Shown here: positions 16,896 to 25,948 of the stretch, one piece after another
How the letters are laid out: every line of letters begins with the position of its first letter
Position numbering within the stretch: the stretch's first letter is position 1
DNA from: DAIOEK01 sp963828285
Lineage (GTDB): Bacteria; Chloroflexota; Anaerolineae; Anaerolineales; Anaerolineaceae
Assembly (NCBI GenBank): GCA_963828285.1
Contig: CAWHEB010000004.1
Location: forward strand, 1 to 64,000
Direction: 5' to 3'
DNA: 64,000 nucleotides
Notes under the pieces: generated by a model
Database searches by the model: none
What the model saw: the letters and a program-made list of their open reading frames with translations, nothing else
What the model was told of the DNA's origin: nothing
Program-made: the position numbers and the translations under genes

Positions 16896-17267
16896 CTATA
16901 CATCCCCCGGTGTGGATCCGAGATTCGGCATGGATTTTTCGATATCTGCGGGTTTTTCACCTTTTTCGAGGCGTCCGACTACCTCATTGAACTCTGCTGG
17001 CATGGGTTCACCGGATTCCTGGCTCATCTTTCGCATCATTCTCGCCATCCCCTGAGGATCACTTTCCATGGCATTTAATGGCGTATCTGCGTATTGATCC
17101 ATACGGGAATCATCACCGTGGGCAACCCGAATTCTACCGATTTTGCGCTGAACCTGGTCGCTCCCACAAAAGGAACAGGCAGGTTTTGCGTTATCATATT
17201 CCTGATAACTCAATGAGATTGTAAACTTCTTACTACATTTTGAGCATAGGTATTCATAAACAGGCAT
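16896..17267 (-). CDS. FmdB-type zinc ribbon protein
   Basis: This 123-residue protein begins with the FmdB zinc ribbon: MPVYEYLCSKCSKKF, then CSFCGSDQV, giving two Cys-x-x-Cys pairs (C8/C11 and C31/C34). The C-terminal half is acidic and Met/Glu-rich (MARMMRKMSQESG), as in other FmdB proteins of this phylum. The role is not established; transcriptional regulation has been proposed for the family. It is convergent with the zinc-peptidase gene (four bases between stops) and divergent from gmk. Confidence 0.85.
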   Translation of the reverse strand: MPVYEYLCSKCSKKFTISLSYQEYDNAKPACSFCGSDQVQRKIGRIRVAHGDDSRMDQYADTPLNAMESDPQGMARMMRKMSQESGEPMPAEFNEVVGRLEKGEKPADIEKSMPNLGSTPGDV

Positions 17268-17336
17268 AACAACCTCTTACTTCGGTTTTTTCGAATTATA
17301 ATCAATAAAATCAAACCTGTAGTCTAAAGGATCTGA

Positions 17337-17963
17337 ATGCCTACTGATCAGTTGAATTTTAATAGTATCAAATCTAACCCATTGTTGATCGTGATTTCAG
17401 GTCCTTCAGGGGTAGGGAAAGATTCTGTTGTTAAAGGATTAATGGAACGCGATCATCATCTGCATTTTGTGATCACAACAACTTCCCGCTCTCCCCGAGA
17501 AAATGAACACCATGGTGAGGACTACTACTTCACCACAAAAGAAAACTTTGAATCGATGATCGCGAAAAATGACTTCATCGAATATGCACTGGTGTATGAA
17601 CAGTATAAAGGTGTGGCAAAACAGCAGGTACGAGATGCATTTGCCAGTGGCAAAGATGTGATCATGCGGTTGGATGTTCAGGGAGCTGCAACCATGCGTA
17701 AACTCTTCCCTGAAGCGGTCCTGATCTTTCTCCTACCATCCAGCGAAGAGGAATTGATATTCAGATTGAAAGACCGGGGCACCGAAACAGACGAATCGAT
17801 CTCACTTCGCATGGCGACTACGAAAAAAGAACTTGACTGCATGCCGATCTTTGATTATTTTGTTTACAACCCAGCAGGACAATTATGCAAGGCAGTTGAA
17901 CATCTCGAAGCGATCATTACTGCAGAGCATGATCGAGTACATCAACGCAAGGTGGAAATCTAA
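17337..17963 (+). CDS. gmk: Guanylate kinase
   Basis: This 208-residue protein has the P-loop SGPSGVGKDSVVKGL, the GMP-binding block TTTSRSPRENEHHGEDYYF and the lid region RLKDRGTETDESI. It converts GMP to GDP with ATP in the cytoplasm. Asp in the P-loop (GKDS instead of GKST) is a known variant in some guanylate kinases. It is translationally coupled with the rhomboid gene (TAATG overlap). Confidence 0.92.
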   Translation: MPTDQLNFNSIKSNPLLIVISGPSGVGKDSVVKGLMERDHHLHFVITTTSRSPRENEHHGEDYYFTTKENFESMIAKNDFIEYALVYEQYKGVAKQQVRDAFASGKDVIMRLDVQGAATMRKLFPEAVLIFLLPSSEEELIFRLKDRGTETDESISLRMATTKKELDCMPIFDYFVYNPAGQLCKAVEHLEAIITAEHDRVHQRKVEI

Positions 17964-18727
17964 TGGATAATACAAGCCCATCCACTTCTCAACCTGAGAT
18001 AACCAAACCACCATCCGAATCAATTCGGCTCGAAGTGCCACAGGTCAAACCCACGGTCACTTACACAATACTGGCGGTGACGATCATCGCTTTCATTCTA
18101 CAATATATCTCCAAAGCGATATTTGGCGGGGATCTCCTTTTTGCAATTGGCGGGAAAATAAACCAATACATCAAAGCAGGCGAATTGTGGCGATTGATCA
18201 CCCCTGTTTTACTGCACGGCTCCATCCTGCATATTGTATTCAATATGTATGCCCTGTTTGCAATAGGTTCAAGCCTGGAGAGATTTTTCGGACATACCCG
18301 CTATTTAACCTTGTATCTGGTTGGCGGATTTGCCGGTAATGTACTCTCTTACTACTTCTCACCAAATCCATCGCTTGGATCTTCAACTGCAGTGTTCGGT
18401 TTATTGGCTGCCGAAGGCGTTTTCGCTTACCAAAACAGGAAATTCTTTGGTGACCGCGCCAGGACGATCATCATCAATACGGTTTCAGTTGCTGTAGTTA
18501 ATTTTCTAATTGGGCTTTCCGGTCAGGGAATTGACAATTGGGGACACCTTGGCGGACTATTTGGCGGTTTGATTTTCACGTGGATGGCTGGACCGAGCTG
18601 GCAAGTTGAAGGATTATATCCTGCGCTGAAAGTATCTGATGAAAGGAGCCGAACGCAGGTTTGGCTTGCTGCTTTAACGGTTTTAGTCATCTTTGGAGCG
18701 TTTGTAGTCTTCAGAATGTTCCAGTAA
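17963..18727 (+). CDS. Rhomboid family intramembrane serine protease
   Basis: This 254-residue protein has six or seven membrane segments from about residue 35. The rhomboid signatures are visible: HIVFNMYALFAIGSSLE in the loop/TM2 region, the catalytic Ser in GSSTAVFGLLAAEG and the catalytic His in NWGHLGGLFGGL. The N-terminus is a short Pro/Ser-rich cytoplasmic tail. It cleaves transmembrane substrates within the membrane. It starts on the stop of gmk and is followed by a terminator. Confidence 0.92.
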   Translation: MDNTSPSTSQPEITKPPSESIRLEVPQVKPTVTYTILAVTIIAFILQYISKAIFGGDLLFAIGGKINQYIKAGELWRLITPVLLHGSILHIVFNMYALFAIGSSLERFFGHTRYLTLYLVGGFAGNVLSYYFSPNPSLGSSTAVFGLLAAEGVFAYQNRKFFGDRARTIIINTVSVAVVNFLIGLSGQGIDNWGHLGGLFGGLIFTWMAGPSWQVEGLYPALKVSDERSRTQVWLAALTVLVIFGAFVVFRMFQ

Positions 18728-18752
18728 CTATACAGATAAGATACTAATCATC

Positions 18753-18779
18753 AAAAACTCCCTCACGGGAGTTTTATTT
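18753..18779. terminator. Terminator between rhomboid and dppF-like genes
   Basis: AAAACTCCC-TCAC-GGGAGTTTT followed by ATTTTA on the plus strand. It separates two convergent transcription units and, with A/T on both sides, can work in both directions. Confidence 0.8.
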
Positions 18780-18783
18780 TATC

Positions 18784-19782
18784 TCATAAGAATTGTTCAG
18801 CAAAATGGCAGGCAACCTGGTGCCCGGGAGCCAATTCGCGCAGTTCAGGTTCTGCCAAACTACATCTAGGTTGTACCCAGGGGCAGCGAGGATGGAATCT
18901 GCATCCACTGGGTGGATTTAACGGACTTGGAACATCACCGGTAAGAATGATCCGTTCCTTTTTCATTCCTGGACGCGGGTTGGGAATAGCCGACATAAGT
19001 GCTCTGGTGTATGGATTGAGCGGCATCTTGAATAGATCTTCCCTACTGGCTATTTCGAAAATTTTACCGAGATACATGACAGCAACCCGATCTGAAATGT
19101 GTTCAACCACACCCAGATTATGAGCGACAAACAAGTAAGTCAGACCAAATTCTCTTTGGAGCTGCTTCAGCAGATTTAACACCTGTGCCTGTACGGATAC
19201 ATCCAATGCAGAAACCGGTTCATCCAATACAATAAATTTGGGTTGAAGTATCAACGCACGCGCAATACCTATCCTCTGGCGTTGACCACCTGAAAACTCA
19301 TGGGGATAACGCATGGCATGATAATCTTCCAGACCCACTTTGGACATGATCTCAAGTACTTTTTGGAAACGTTCCTGGTTGGTCCCAATCCCATGGATTT
19401 TCAAACCTTCTGCGATCGATTCACCAATTGGTAACCGTGGATCCAAGGAAGCGTATGGATCTTGAAAAACGATCTGCATGTTGCGCCGCATCGCTTTCAA
19501 TTCCTTGCCTTTTAATTTGAAGATATCCACGCCTTCAAATTCAATCTCTCCGCTGGTGTGTTCAAGCAACCGGATCATGGTATGACCGACTGTTGTTTTT
19601 CCACAACCAGATTCACCAACCAGACCCAGTGTTTCACCTTGTTTAATGCTGAAGCTGACATCATCAACTGCTTTTACATGAGCGACAACCCGTTTGAATA
19701 CTCCACCCAGAACAGGGTAGTATTTCACCAAATGCCGGACATCAATCAAGTTTTCATTGGAAGTTGGGTTAGGTATTGTCAT
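18784..19782 (-). CDS. Oligopeptide/dipeptide ABC transporter ATPase (DppF/OppF type)
   Basis: This 332-residue ATPase has Walker A GESGCGKTTVGHTM, signature FSGGQRQRIGIARAL, Walker B FIVLDEPVSALD and H-loop FVAHNLG. The oligopeptide C-terminal extension carries CRFHPRCPWVQPRC, a Cys cluster common in Opp/Dpp ATPases. It is the last gene of a five-gene operon with the DppD-like ATPase (four-base overlap), two permeases and a binding protein. Confidence 0.93.
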   Translation of the reverse strand: MTIPNPTSNENLIDVRHLVKYYPVLGGVFKRVVAHVKAVDDVSFSIKQGETLGLVGESGCGKTTVGHTMIRLLEHTSGEIEFEGVDIFKLKGKELKAMRRNMQIVFQDPYASLDPRLPIGESIAEGLKIHGIGTNQERFQKVLEIMSKVGLEDYHAMRYPHEFSGGQRQRIGIARALILQPKFIVLDEPVSALDVSVQAQVLNLLKQLQREFGLTYLFVAHNLGVVEHISDRVAVMYLGKIFEIASREDLFKMPLNPYTRALMSAIPNPRPGMKKERIILTGDVPSPLNPPSGCRFHPRCPWVQPRCSLAEPELRELAPGHQVACHFAEQFL

Positions 19783-20846
19783 AGGTTATTCCCGGCTGCG
19801 GCAGTAATTTTGGAATTTCCCAATGGAGCCTGATGATTTTCACCATCCTGGTAAAGCCAGCAACGCGCAAAGTGATCGGTTCCTTCCACCAGTAATAATT
19901 CGGGCTCGACCTTTGTACAGATTTCCAACCCAAATTTTTCTCTTGCAGGGCAGCGTGAGCTGAAGCGGCAGCCGACCGGAAGATTGATCAGATTGGGTAC
20001 ATTTCCCGGGATGGTATCCAGACTATCTTTTATCTCCCCTAGCACCGGGACGGAAGCGATAAGCCCGGAAGTGTAAGGATGTTTAGGATTATCAAATAAT
20101 TCGGCGACCGTCGCCAATTCTACGATCTTTCCCGCGTACATAATTGCAATCCGGTCCGCCATCTCGGCGATAACACCCAAGTCGTGGGTGATGAGGATGA
20201 TCGAAGCCTGGAATTCTTTTCGAAGATCAGAGAGCAAGGATAGAATCTGTGCCTGGATGGTTACATCAAGGGCTGTAGTAGGTTCATCAGCGATCAGCAA
20301 TCTGGGATTGAGGGCAAGTGCCATAGCGATCATGACACGCTGCGCCTGTCCACCAGACATCTCATGAGGGTACGCATCTGCTTTTTTCTCTGCGTCCGGG
20401 ATCCCGACGAGCCGTAATAGTTCTATGGCTTTTTTCTTTCCGTTTGCTTTATCCACCTTGCCATGGATCTCAAAAACTTCGACAATTTGGTCACCAACAG
20501 TGAAGACAGGGTTTAAACAAGACTGAGGCTGCTGGAAGATCATGGAAATCTGTGCACCACGGACTTTTTGCATTTCGTCGTCAGTGAGAGTGAGTAAATC
20601 TTTCCCCTGAAAGAAAATTTCTCCCCCCATGATTTTTCCGGGCGCATCGATCAAGCCCATGATGGATAAGGATGTGACACTTTTACCACATCCAGATTCT
20701 CCAACCAGTCCCAATATTTCTCCGGGCATTACCGTAAAATCCACACCATCGACGGATTTGACTATTCCATCATCGGTGAAGAAGTAGGTTGTCAAATTTC
20801 TTACATCAAGTAGAGGTTCTTTATTATCCACTCGGACAAACTCCAT
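19779..20846 (-). CDS. Oligopeptide/dipeptide ABC transporter ATPase (DppD/OppD type)
   Basis: This 355-residue ATPase has Walker A GESGCGKSVTSLS, Q-loop MIFQQPQSCLNP, signature MSGGQAQRVMIAMAL, Walker B LLIADEPTTALD and H-loop LITHDLG. The C-terminal oligopeptide extension has CRFSSRCPAREKFG and further Cys. It pairs with the DppF-like ATPase to energise uptake through the two permeases encoded upstream. Confidence 0.93.
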   Translation of the reverse strand: MEFVRVDNKEPLLDVRNLTTYFFTDDGIVKSVDGVDFTVMPGEILGLVGESGCGKSVTSLSIMGLIDAPGKIMGGEIFFQGKDLLTLTDDEMQKVRGAQISMIFQQPQSCLNPVFTVGDQIVEVFEIHGKVDKANGKKKAIELLRLVGIPDAEKKADAYPHEMSGGQAQRVMIAMALALNPRLLIADEPTTALDVTIQAQILSLLSDLRKEFQASIILITHDLGVIAEMADRIAIMYAGKIVELATVAELFDNPKHPYTSGLIASVPVLGEIKDSLDTIPGNVPNLINLPVGCRFSSRCPAREKFGLEICTKVEPELLLVEGTDHFARCWLYQDGENHQAPLGNSKITAAAGNNL

Positions 20847-20848
20847 TC

Positions 20849-21790
20849 TTATTCAGCAGATCGTAACCGTGGATCAATTGCATCACGCAAACCATCACCC
20901 AACAAATTGAAGGCAAGAACGGTAAGCATAATTGCAATACCCGGGAAAAAGACGAGATGGGGAGCGGTAAAAACCTGATTTCGCTCAGTGCCCAACATGG
21001 TACCCCATTCCGCTAATGGCGGTTGGGCACCCAAGCCGATAAATGAAAGTGCAGCTGCATCCAGAATGGCTACACCAATTCCCAGTGTCCCGCGGACGAT
21101 CAGAGGCGGAATCGCGTTGGGGAGCACCCGATTAAAGAGAATATGCATGTGATTTCCACCCAGTGCTTTGGAGGCAGCCACATAGGAATTTTCTTTTACC
21201 GACAGAACGCTGGCACGAACCACCCTGGCATAGGATGGTATGGAGACTATTGCAATCGCCAGTAAGGCGTTTTGCAATCCTTTCCCCAGTACAGAGACGA
21301 TCGTAATGGCTAATAAGAGTGATGGAAATGCCAGCAGAACATCCAGAACACGCATGATCACATTATCAAGCCATCCACCTGTATAGCCAGCGAAAGCACC
21401 CAAAAGCGTACCGATGATGATTGCCACCCCAACTGTTGAAAAACCTACCAGAAGGGAGATGCGGGTTCCAAAAATAATCCGGGTAAACTCATCACGAACA
21501 TTGCCATCGATACCCAATATATGCTGGGGTTGATCAGCAGGACATCCTAAAAGATGGATACACGGATTGCTTCTGCTTTTTACATTCTCTTTGCCGATCA
21601 GGACTTCTTCCGGTTCATATGGGGTCATTAGAGGCGCAAAGATGGCAACCAGGAAGATAATTCCCAGAAGTACCATCCCAACGATCGCAGATTTTTGCTG
21701 AAAAATCCTTCTGAGAGTCAATCTCCATAAGCTGTTGGAGCGATAATCTTTTATTGCTAACTGTCCATTGGTTACTGTGGTAGCTGTCAT
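20849..21790 (-). CDS. Oligopeptide/dipeptide ABC transporter permease (DppC type)
   Basis: This 313-residue permease has an N-terminal helix after RRIFQQKSAIVGMVLL, a DppC-type extracellular loop containing two Cys (CIHLLGCPADQPQHILG) and the cytoplasmic EAA-type motif VAASKALGGNHMHILFNRVLPN. Ends of neighbouring genes are two to three bases apart. The unusually Cys-containing loop may carry a disulfide on the outer side. Confidence 0.92.
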   Translation of the reverse strand: MTATTVTNGQLAIKDYRSNSLWRLTLRRIFQQKSAIVGMVLLGIIFLVAIFAPLMTPYEPEEVLIGKENVKSRSNPCIHLLGCPADQPQHILGIDGNVRDEFTRIIFGTRISLLVGFSTVGVAIIIGTLLGAFAGYTGGWLDNVIMRVLDVLLAFPSLLLAITIVSVLGKGLQNALLAIAIVSIPSYARVVRASVLSVKENSYVAASKALGGNHMHILFNRVLPNAIPPLIVRGTLGIGVAILDAAALSFIGLGAQPPLAEWGTMLGTERNQVFTAPHLVFFPGIAIMLTVLAFNLLGDGLRDAIDPRLRSAE

Positions 21791-21793
21791 CTT

Positions 21794-22873
21794 TTACTCC
21801 AACCTGATGCGCGGGTCGATGAATACATACGATATATCAACAATCAAGTTGACAAACACATATCCAATTGCAATGACCACAGTAAATGCCTGGATAATTG
21901 GAAAATCACGGGCAGTGATCGCTTCAAAAAGCATCCTACCTACACCAGCCAATCCGAAGATCGTCTCTGTAAGCAACGCGCCGGCGAATAAGATGCCAAA
22001 CTCCAAACCAATGATCGTCACGATTGGAAGCAAAGCGTTTCTGAGCGCGTGTTTCAGGATCACTAAATTCTTACGGAGACCTTTCGCCCTGGCTGTGCGA
22101 ATATAATCCTGTTTCAGCACTTCCAGCATGGAAGATCGCGTCATACGGGCAATAATGGCAAGGGGAATGGTTCCAAGGGCAATCGCAGGAAGGATGAGAT
22201 GCTTGAAGGCATCCCGAACTACTTCCCAATTGCCAGTGAGAATACCATTGAATATGTACAAATTGGAAACAAACTGCAGGAAATAATCCTTCGCGGATCC
22301 GGCGACGGCTGTCCAACCCCATAATTCATAAAATGGAATTGAAGCCAATCCTGCAGTGATTCGACCTGATGGGGGAAGTTGTAAAAACGTATCCTTAAGT
22401 AATAAGGCGAATGTATAAATTAACATCAGCCCAAGCCAATACACCGGCATCGATACTCCAACATTAGCAACAACCATAGTGGTTACATCAGCCGCGGAGT
22501 TTCTCTTGATAGCTGATAGAATCCCGGCAGGAATACCAACAATTACTGACAATATCAGAGCGAATAGACCCAATTCTGCAGTCATCGGGAGGCGTTCTAC
22601 AAGAATGAGCATGACTGGCCGGCTAAATCTAATTGAGTTACCAAAATCTCCCTGCAAGACTTTTGCGATGTAGATACCAAACTGGACAGGGATTGGTTTA
22701 TCCAGCCCATATTGAACTGTGAACCGGGCACAAACATCTGCGGTTGCTTTTTCACCTAACATCGCCCTGCATGGATCCCCAGGAATCATTCGGGATAACG
22801 CAAAAGTGACCAACATGATCCCAAAAATTACAGGTATGGCTAAAAGAATTCGTCGAATAATAAACTGAAACAT
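21794..22873 (-). CDS. Oligopeptide/dipeptide ABC transporter permease (DppB type)
   Basis: This 359-residue permease has the DppB N-terminal signature MFQFIIRRILLAIPVIFGI and MIPGDPCRAMLGEKAT. It also has the EAA-type loop RTARAKGLRKNLVILKHALRN and six or seven membrane helices. The extra segment around residues 165-215 (between helices, before EVVRDAFKHLILPAI) is longer than in the short DppB proteins. It lies 110 bases downstream of the binding-protein gene in the same operon. Confidence 0.92.
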   Translation of the reverse strand: MFQFIIRRILLAIPVIFGIMLVTFALSRMIPGDPCRAMLGEKATADVCARFTVQYGLDKPIPVQFGIYIAKVLQGDFGNSIRFSRPVMLILVERLPMTAELGLFALILSVIVGIPAGILSAIKRNSAADVTTMVVANVGVSMPVYWLGLMLIYTFALLLKDTFLQLPPSGRITAGLASIPFYELWGWTAVAGSAKDYFLQFVSNLYIFNGILTGNWEVVRDAFKHLILPAIALGTIPLAIIARMTRSSMLEVLKQDYIRTARAKGLRKNLVILKHALRNALLPIVTIIGLEFGILFAGALLTETIFGLAGVGRMLFEAITARDFPIIQAFTVVIAIGYVFVNLIVDISYVFIDPRIRLE

Positions 22874-22983
22874 GTACTAGTCCATCCAGTTTTTCGGAAA
22901 TGGTCAACGCGGGAAGGAAAACCAGTGAAGGTTTTACCATCCCGCGTTGTACTACGTCAAAGAACTACATGTACCAGCCTGGC

Positions 22984-24747
22984 TTATTCGGCAGGAGCAG
23001 GGGGTACATTCAGAAGGCTCAGCCAAAGAGTACTGAAGTACTCAAAGGAGCCAGTGTTACCGATGTGAAGCGGATTGGCGGCATCCCATTCAACCATCCA
23101 GGATGCAACAACATCGCCTGAATCGAGATCGGAACCATCGTGGAATTTCACACCTTCACGTAGGTGGCAAGTCCAGGTAGTCAGATCTTCGTTCGGGTCA
23201 CAAGATGTGGCCAGACCGGGTTGAACTTTTGTTCCACCAACTTCGTAGGAGAGCAGTGATTCAACGACCTGCTCGCAAGCGCGGAGTGATTCACCGTCGG
23301 TTTCATCACCGCAGTACAGTGAAATAGGCTCAGCACCCTGCATCCAGACGAAGGTATCGCGGTCGCCAGGTTTGACAACCGAGAAGAGTTCGTTGGTAAG
23401 AGGAGCAGCGTGAGCGCCTTCAACATCCGCGCGATATGCTACACCGGAACCACCATGCGCGATCGGAACCATGGGAACCAATTCTTTGATGGCGTTGTTG
23501 GCCGCTTCATAGTATTGAGCTGCTTCGTTTACATCAGCAATTGCAGCACCTTTGACCAGGTTATCATAGATTTCCGGGTAAGCAGCACCAAATTGAGCCT
23601 GTGATTTACCAAAGTGGTAATCAAGGAAGTTAGTAACGTGCGGGTAGTCAGCACCCCAACCCAACAGATGGAAACCGTTCAAACGGCCATTTGCGGAGTC
23701 ATCAATGAAGGCACCAGATTCCATAACGGTGATCTCTGCATCGATGTTCAAGTTTTCCTTGAGCTGGCTCTGGATATCGGTTGCAACCAGGGTAACCTGG
23801 GGTAGGTATCCACGAACGACATCGCGGTAGAACAGATTGGTTTTGAAGCCATCGGGGAAACCAGCCTCAGCCAACAATGCCTTTGCAGCGGTGGGATCGA
23901 ATTTATACCAGTCTTCTCCAACACAAGCGTTGGGGATGGCGCAGGGGGTGAAGTGTGAAGCGACTTCAGATCCGGCGGGGTAGAAAGTATCCACAATACG
24001 CTGGCGATCAATACCCATGGCAATTGCCTGGCGGACTTTGACATTGTCAAAGGGCGGGTATGTATTGGTCATACCCACATAGAAAACATTCAATGCTTCG
24101 CGGTCTTTCAATTGAAGACTGGCATCAGCACGGATGGTGTCGAAGTCCTCGGGAGCCGGGTTATCGATACCATCAACGGTTCCAGATTGGAGTTCAAGCA
24201 AACGGGCAGCAGATTCAGTGCTCCATTTGAAGACGACAGTCGGAACTTTTGCTTTTTCGCCCCAATAGCCATCGAAGGCTTTGAAGACGATGCTATCACC
24301 ACGTGTCCAGGTATCCAACATGTATGGACCTGTGCCAATGGGTTTCTCAAGGATTTCACGAGATACCATTGCTTTTTCCAGCCATTCTTTTGGTTGAATG
24401 GAGAATGGGGTGAATGCAACTTTAGATGGGAAAGCAGGATCTGATGCGCAGAGGCTAAACTCAACGGTCAGATTATCAACAGCTTTGATCTCTTTGATCA
24501 AACCACCGTAAGCACAATCCACAGGGCCAGCAGTCGGGTCAACTGGAACAAATGGAATTGCTGTGGGTTCGACAACTGCAGGGGCTTCGGCAGCAGGTGC
24601 CTCAGCGGCAGGTGCTTCAGCAGCTGGTGCTTCCGCTGCGGGTGCTTCAGCAGCAGGTGCGGGTGTGGCAGCAGGTGCGCAAGCTGCCAATGCCATGCTC
24701 ATTATGAGCACGAACGACATAACTACAAACAAACTTTTCTTGTTCAC
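22984..24747 (-). CDS. Oligopeptide-type solute-binding lipoprotein with apparently circularly permuted SBP_bac_5 domain
   Basis: This 587-residue binding lipoprotein has a signal peptide with MALAACAP (lipidated C23) and an Ala/Pro/Glu linker of five AAEAP repeats. Family 5 binding-protein motifs follow in rotated order. The mature domain starts at about residue 78 with CAYGGLIKEIKAVDNLTVEF, which normally follows the first third of such proteins. GTGPYML is at 138-144 and IAMGID lies further on. The usual N-terminal elements come last: PISLYCGDETDG (about 474), LLSYEVGG and HLREGVKFHDGSDLDSGDVV (528-547). Four Cys near the moved segment and C78/C100 could form disulfides. It captures peptides or similar solutes for the permeases encoded downstream. 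Confidence 0.9.
   Translation of the reverse strand: MNKKSLFVVMSFVLIMSMALAACAPAATPAPAAEAPAAEAPAAEAPAAEAPAAEAPAVVEPTAIPFVPVDPTAGPVDCAYGGLIKEIKAVDNLTVEFSLCASDPAFPSKVAFTPFSIQPKEWLEKAMVSREILEKPIGTGPYMLDTWTRGDSIVFKAFDGYWGEKAKVPTVVFKWSTESAARLLELQSGTVDGIDNPAPEDFDTIRADASLQLKDREALNVFYVGMTNTYPPFDNVKVRQAIAMGIDRQRIVDTFYPAGSEVASHFTPCAIPNACVGEDWYKFDPTAAKALLAEAGFPDGFKTNLFYRDVVRGYLPQVTLVATDIQSQLKENLNIDAEITVMESGAFIDDSANGRLNGFHLLGWGADYPHVTNFLDYHFGKSQAQFGAAYPEIYDNLVKGAAIADVNEAAQYYEAANNAIKELVPMVPIAHGGSGVAYRADVEGAHAAPLTNELFSVVKPGDRDTFVWMQGAEPISLYCGDETDGESLRACEQVVESLLSYEVGGTKVQPGLATSCDPNEDLTTWTCHLREGVKFHDGSDLDSGDVVASWMVEWDAANPLHIGNTGSFEYFSTLWLSLLNVPPAPAE
24577..24654 (-). repeat. Coding tandem repeat of about 15 bases, AAEAP linker
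   Basis: Five to six imperfect copies of a 15-base unit encode the AAEAP repeat between the lipid anchor and the binding domain. The copies differ mostly at third codon positions, so selection keeps the peptide rather than the DNA. Copy number could vary between strains. Confidence 0.8.
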
Positions 24748-25026
24748 TTTATCTCCTCCGTTATTAACTCTTTGATATCAATTGGAATTTCTTAAATACA
24801 GGTACAAATATAAACACCTCCTCCCGAGAAGTGTTAAATATCGTAGTAAGCATTATATACCAGTTAAAAAACAGTTGTCAATAAGATAAATCCCCAAATA
24901 TTGGAAAGGTGTATTATTCTGCGGGACAATGTACTAATTTATCCGACCATCCACCCTGGAGGTGTCTTTTCATCATCCCCAGTTGGGGGTATACTCACCA
25001 ACAATATCCCAAATCTGGAGGACCTG

Positions 25027-25947
25027 ATGAAAAGAGCTGTAAGCGTAAGCATTGGTTCATCTCAACGTAATAAATCCGTTGAAATTAATCTGCTAGGCGA
25101 GCAAATCAACATCGAACGAATCGGCACAGATGGTGATATGGATCTCGCCGCACAATTGTATCGGGATCTGGATGGAAAAGTTGGTGGATTTGGGGTTGGC
25201 GGCGCGGACCTGGGAGTGCTTGTCGATCGTAAATGGTACCCCCTATATTCAGTCCGCAATATGGTCAAGGATATAAAGATCACCCCCGTTGTTGACGGAA
25301 CGGGACTGAAGACTACACTTGAATTAAAATCAGCATCTGTGCTTGATCAAGTTTTGGGAACCAAAGAACGAGATCGAAGGACACTTGTTGTTACCGGAGT
25401 TGATCGTTACGGAATGCTGCGCTCATTTGTCGAAGCTGGGTACGACTGTGTTTTTGGCGATATGATGTTTTCATTAGGACTGCCCTTTCCATTACGAAAA
25501 ATCAGTTCCTTAAAGACAATGGCAGCTGTTTTAATGCCAGTGGCTGGACGAATCCCATTTAAATGGGTATATCCAACTGGAAAAGATCAGGAAAAACGAA
25601 CACCAAAATGGACTGAATGGTTTGAATGGGCGAATGTTATTGCTGGTGACTGCCATTACATCACCCGATATATGCCGTATCAATTAAAAGGTAAGACCAT
25701 CGTCACCAACACCACCACTCCGCATGATATACAAATGTTCAAAGATGCCGGAGTAAAGCATTTAATTACTACCACACCAGTACTTGATGGACGATCTTTT
25801 GGAACCAATATGATGGAAGCCGCTTTGATTGCAGTGACCGGAAGAACAAAACCGGTCGACTACGCGAATCCCGGAACCTATTTCGCGGAACTTGCAGAGG
25901 TCGTTGAAAAAGTAGGATTCTCGCCTCAATACCAGGAGCTAAATTAG
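25027..25947 (+). CDS. Conserved protein of the so-called quinate 5-dehydrogenase family, function unproven
   Basis: From the ATG at 25027 (GGAGG six bases upstream) this is a protein of about 306 residues beginning MKRAVSVSIGSSQRNKSVEI. It contains IERIGTDGDMDLAAQLYRDLDGKVGGFGVGGADLG and, later, VVTGVDRYGMLRSFVEAGYD and GKTIVTNTTTPHDIQMFKDAG. I recognise this as a family often labelled quinate 5-dehydrogenase in databases, but I see no classic nucleotide-binding Rossmann motif. I would not trust the label. The next gene, a nucleotidyltransferase, starts two bases after its stop, so the two probably act together. An in-frame upstream extension to 24901 lacks a ribosome site. Confidence 0.75.
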   Translation: MKRAVSVSIGSSQRNKSVEINLLGEQINIERIGTDGDMDLAAQLYRDLDGKVGGFGVGGADLGVLVDRKWYPLYSVRNMVKDIKITPVVDGTGLKTTLELKSASVLDQVLGTKERDRRTLVVTGVDRYGMLRSFVEAGYDCVFGDMMFSLGLPFPLRKISSLKTMAAVLMPVAGRIPFKWVYPTGKDQEKRTPKWTEWFEWANVIAGDCHYITRYMPYQLKGKTIVTNTTTPHDIQMFKDAGVKHLITTTPVLDGRSFGTNMMEAALIAVTGRTKPVDYANPGTYFAELAEVVEKVGFSPQYQELN

Positions 25948-25948
25948 C

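Noticed and set aside
24577..24654. Tandem repeat as a CRISPR-like or mobile repeat
   Set aside because: It is a coding repeat for an Ala/Pro/Glu linker with third-position variation and no spacers.
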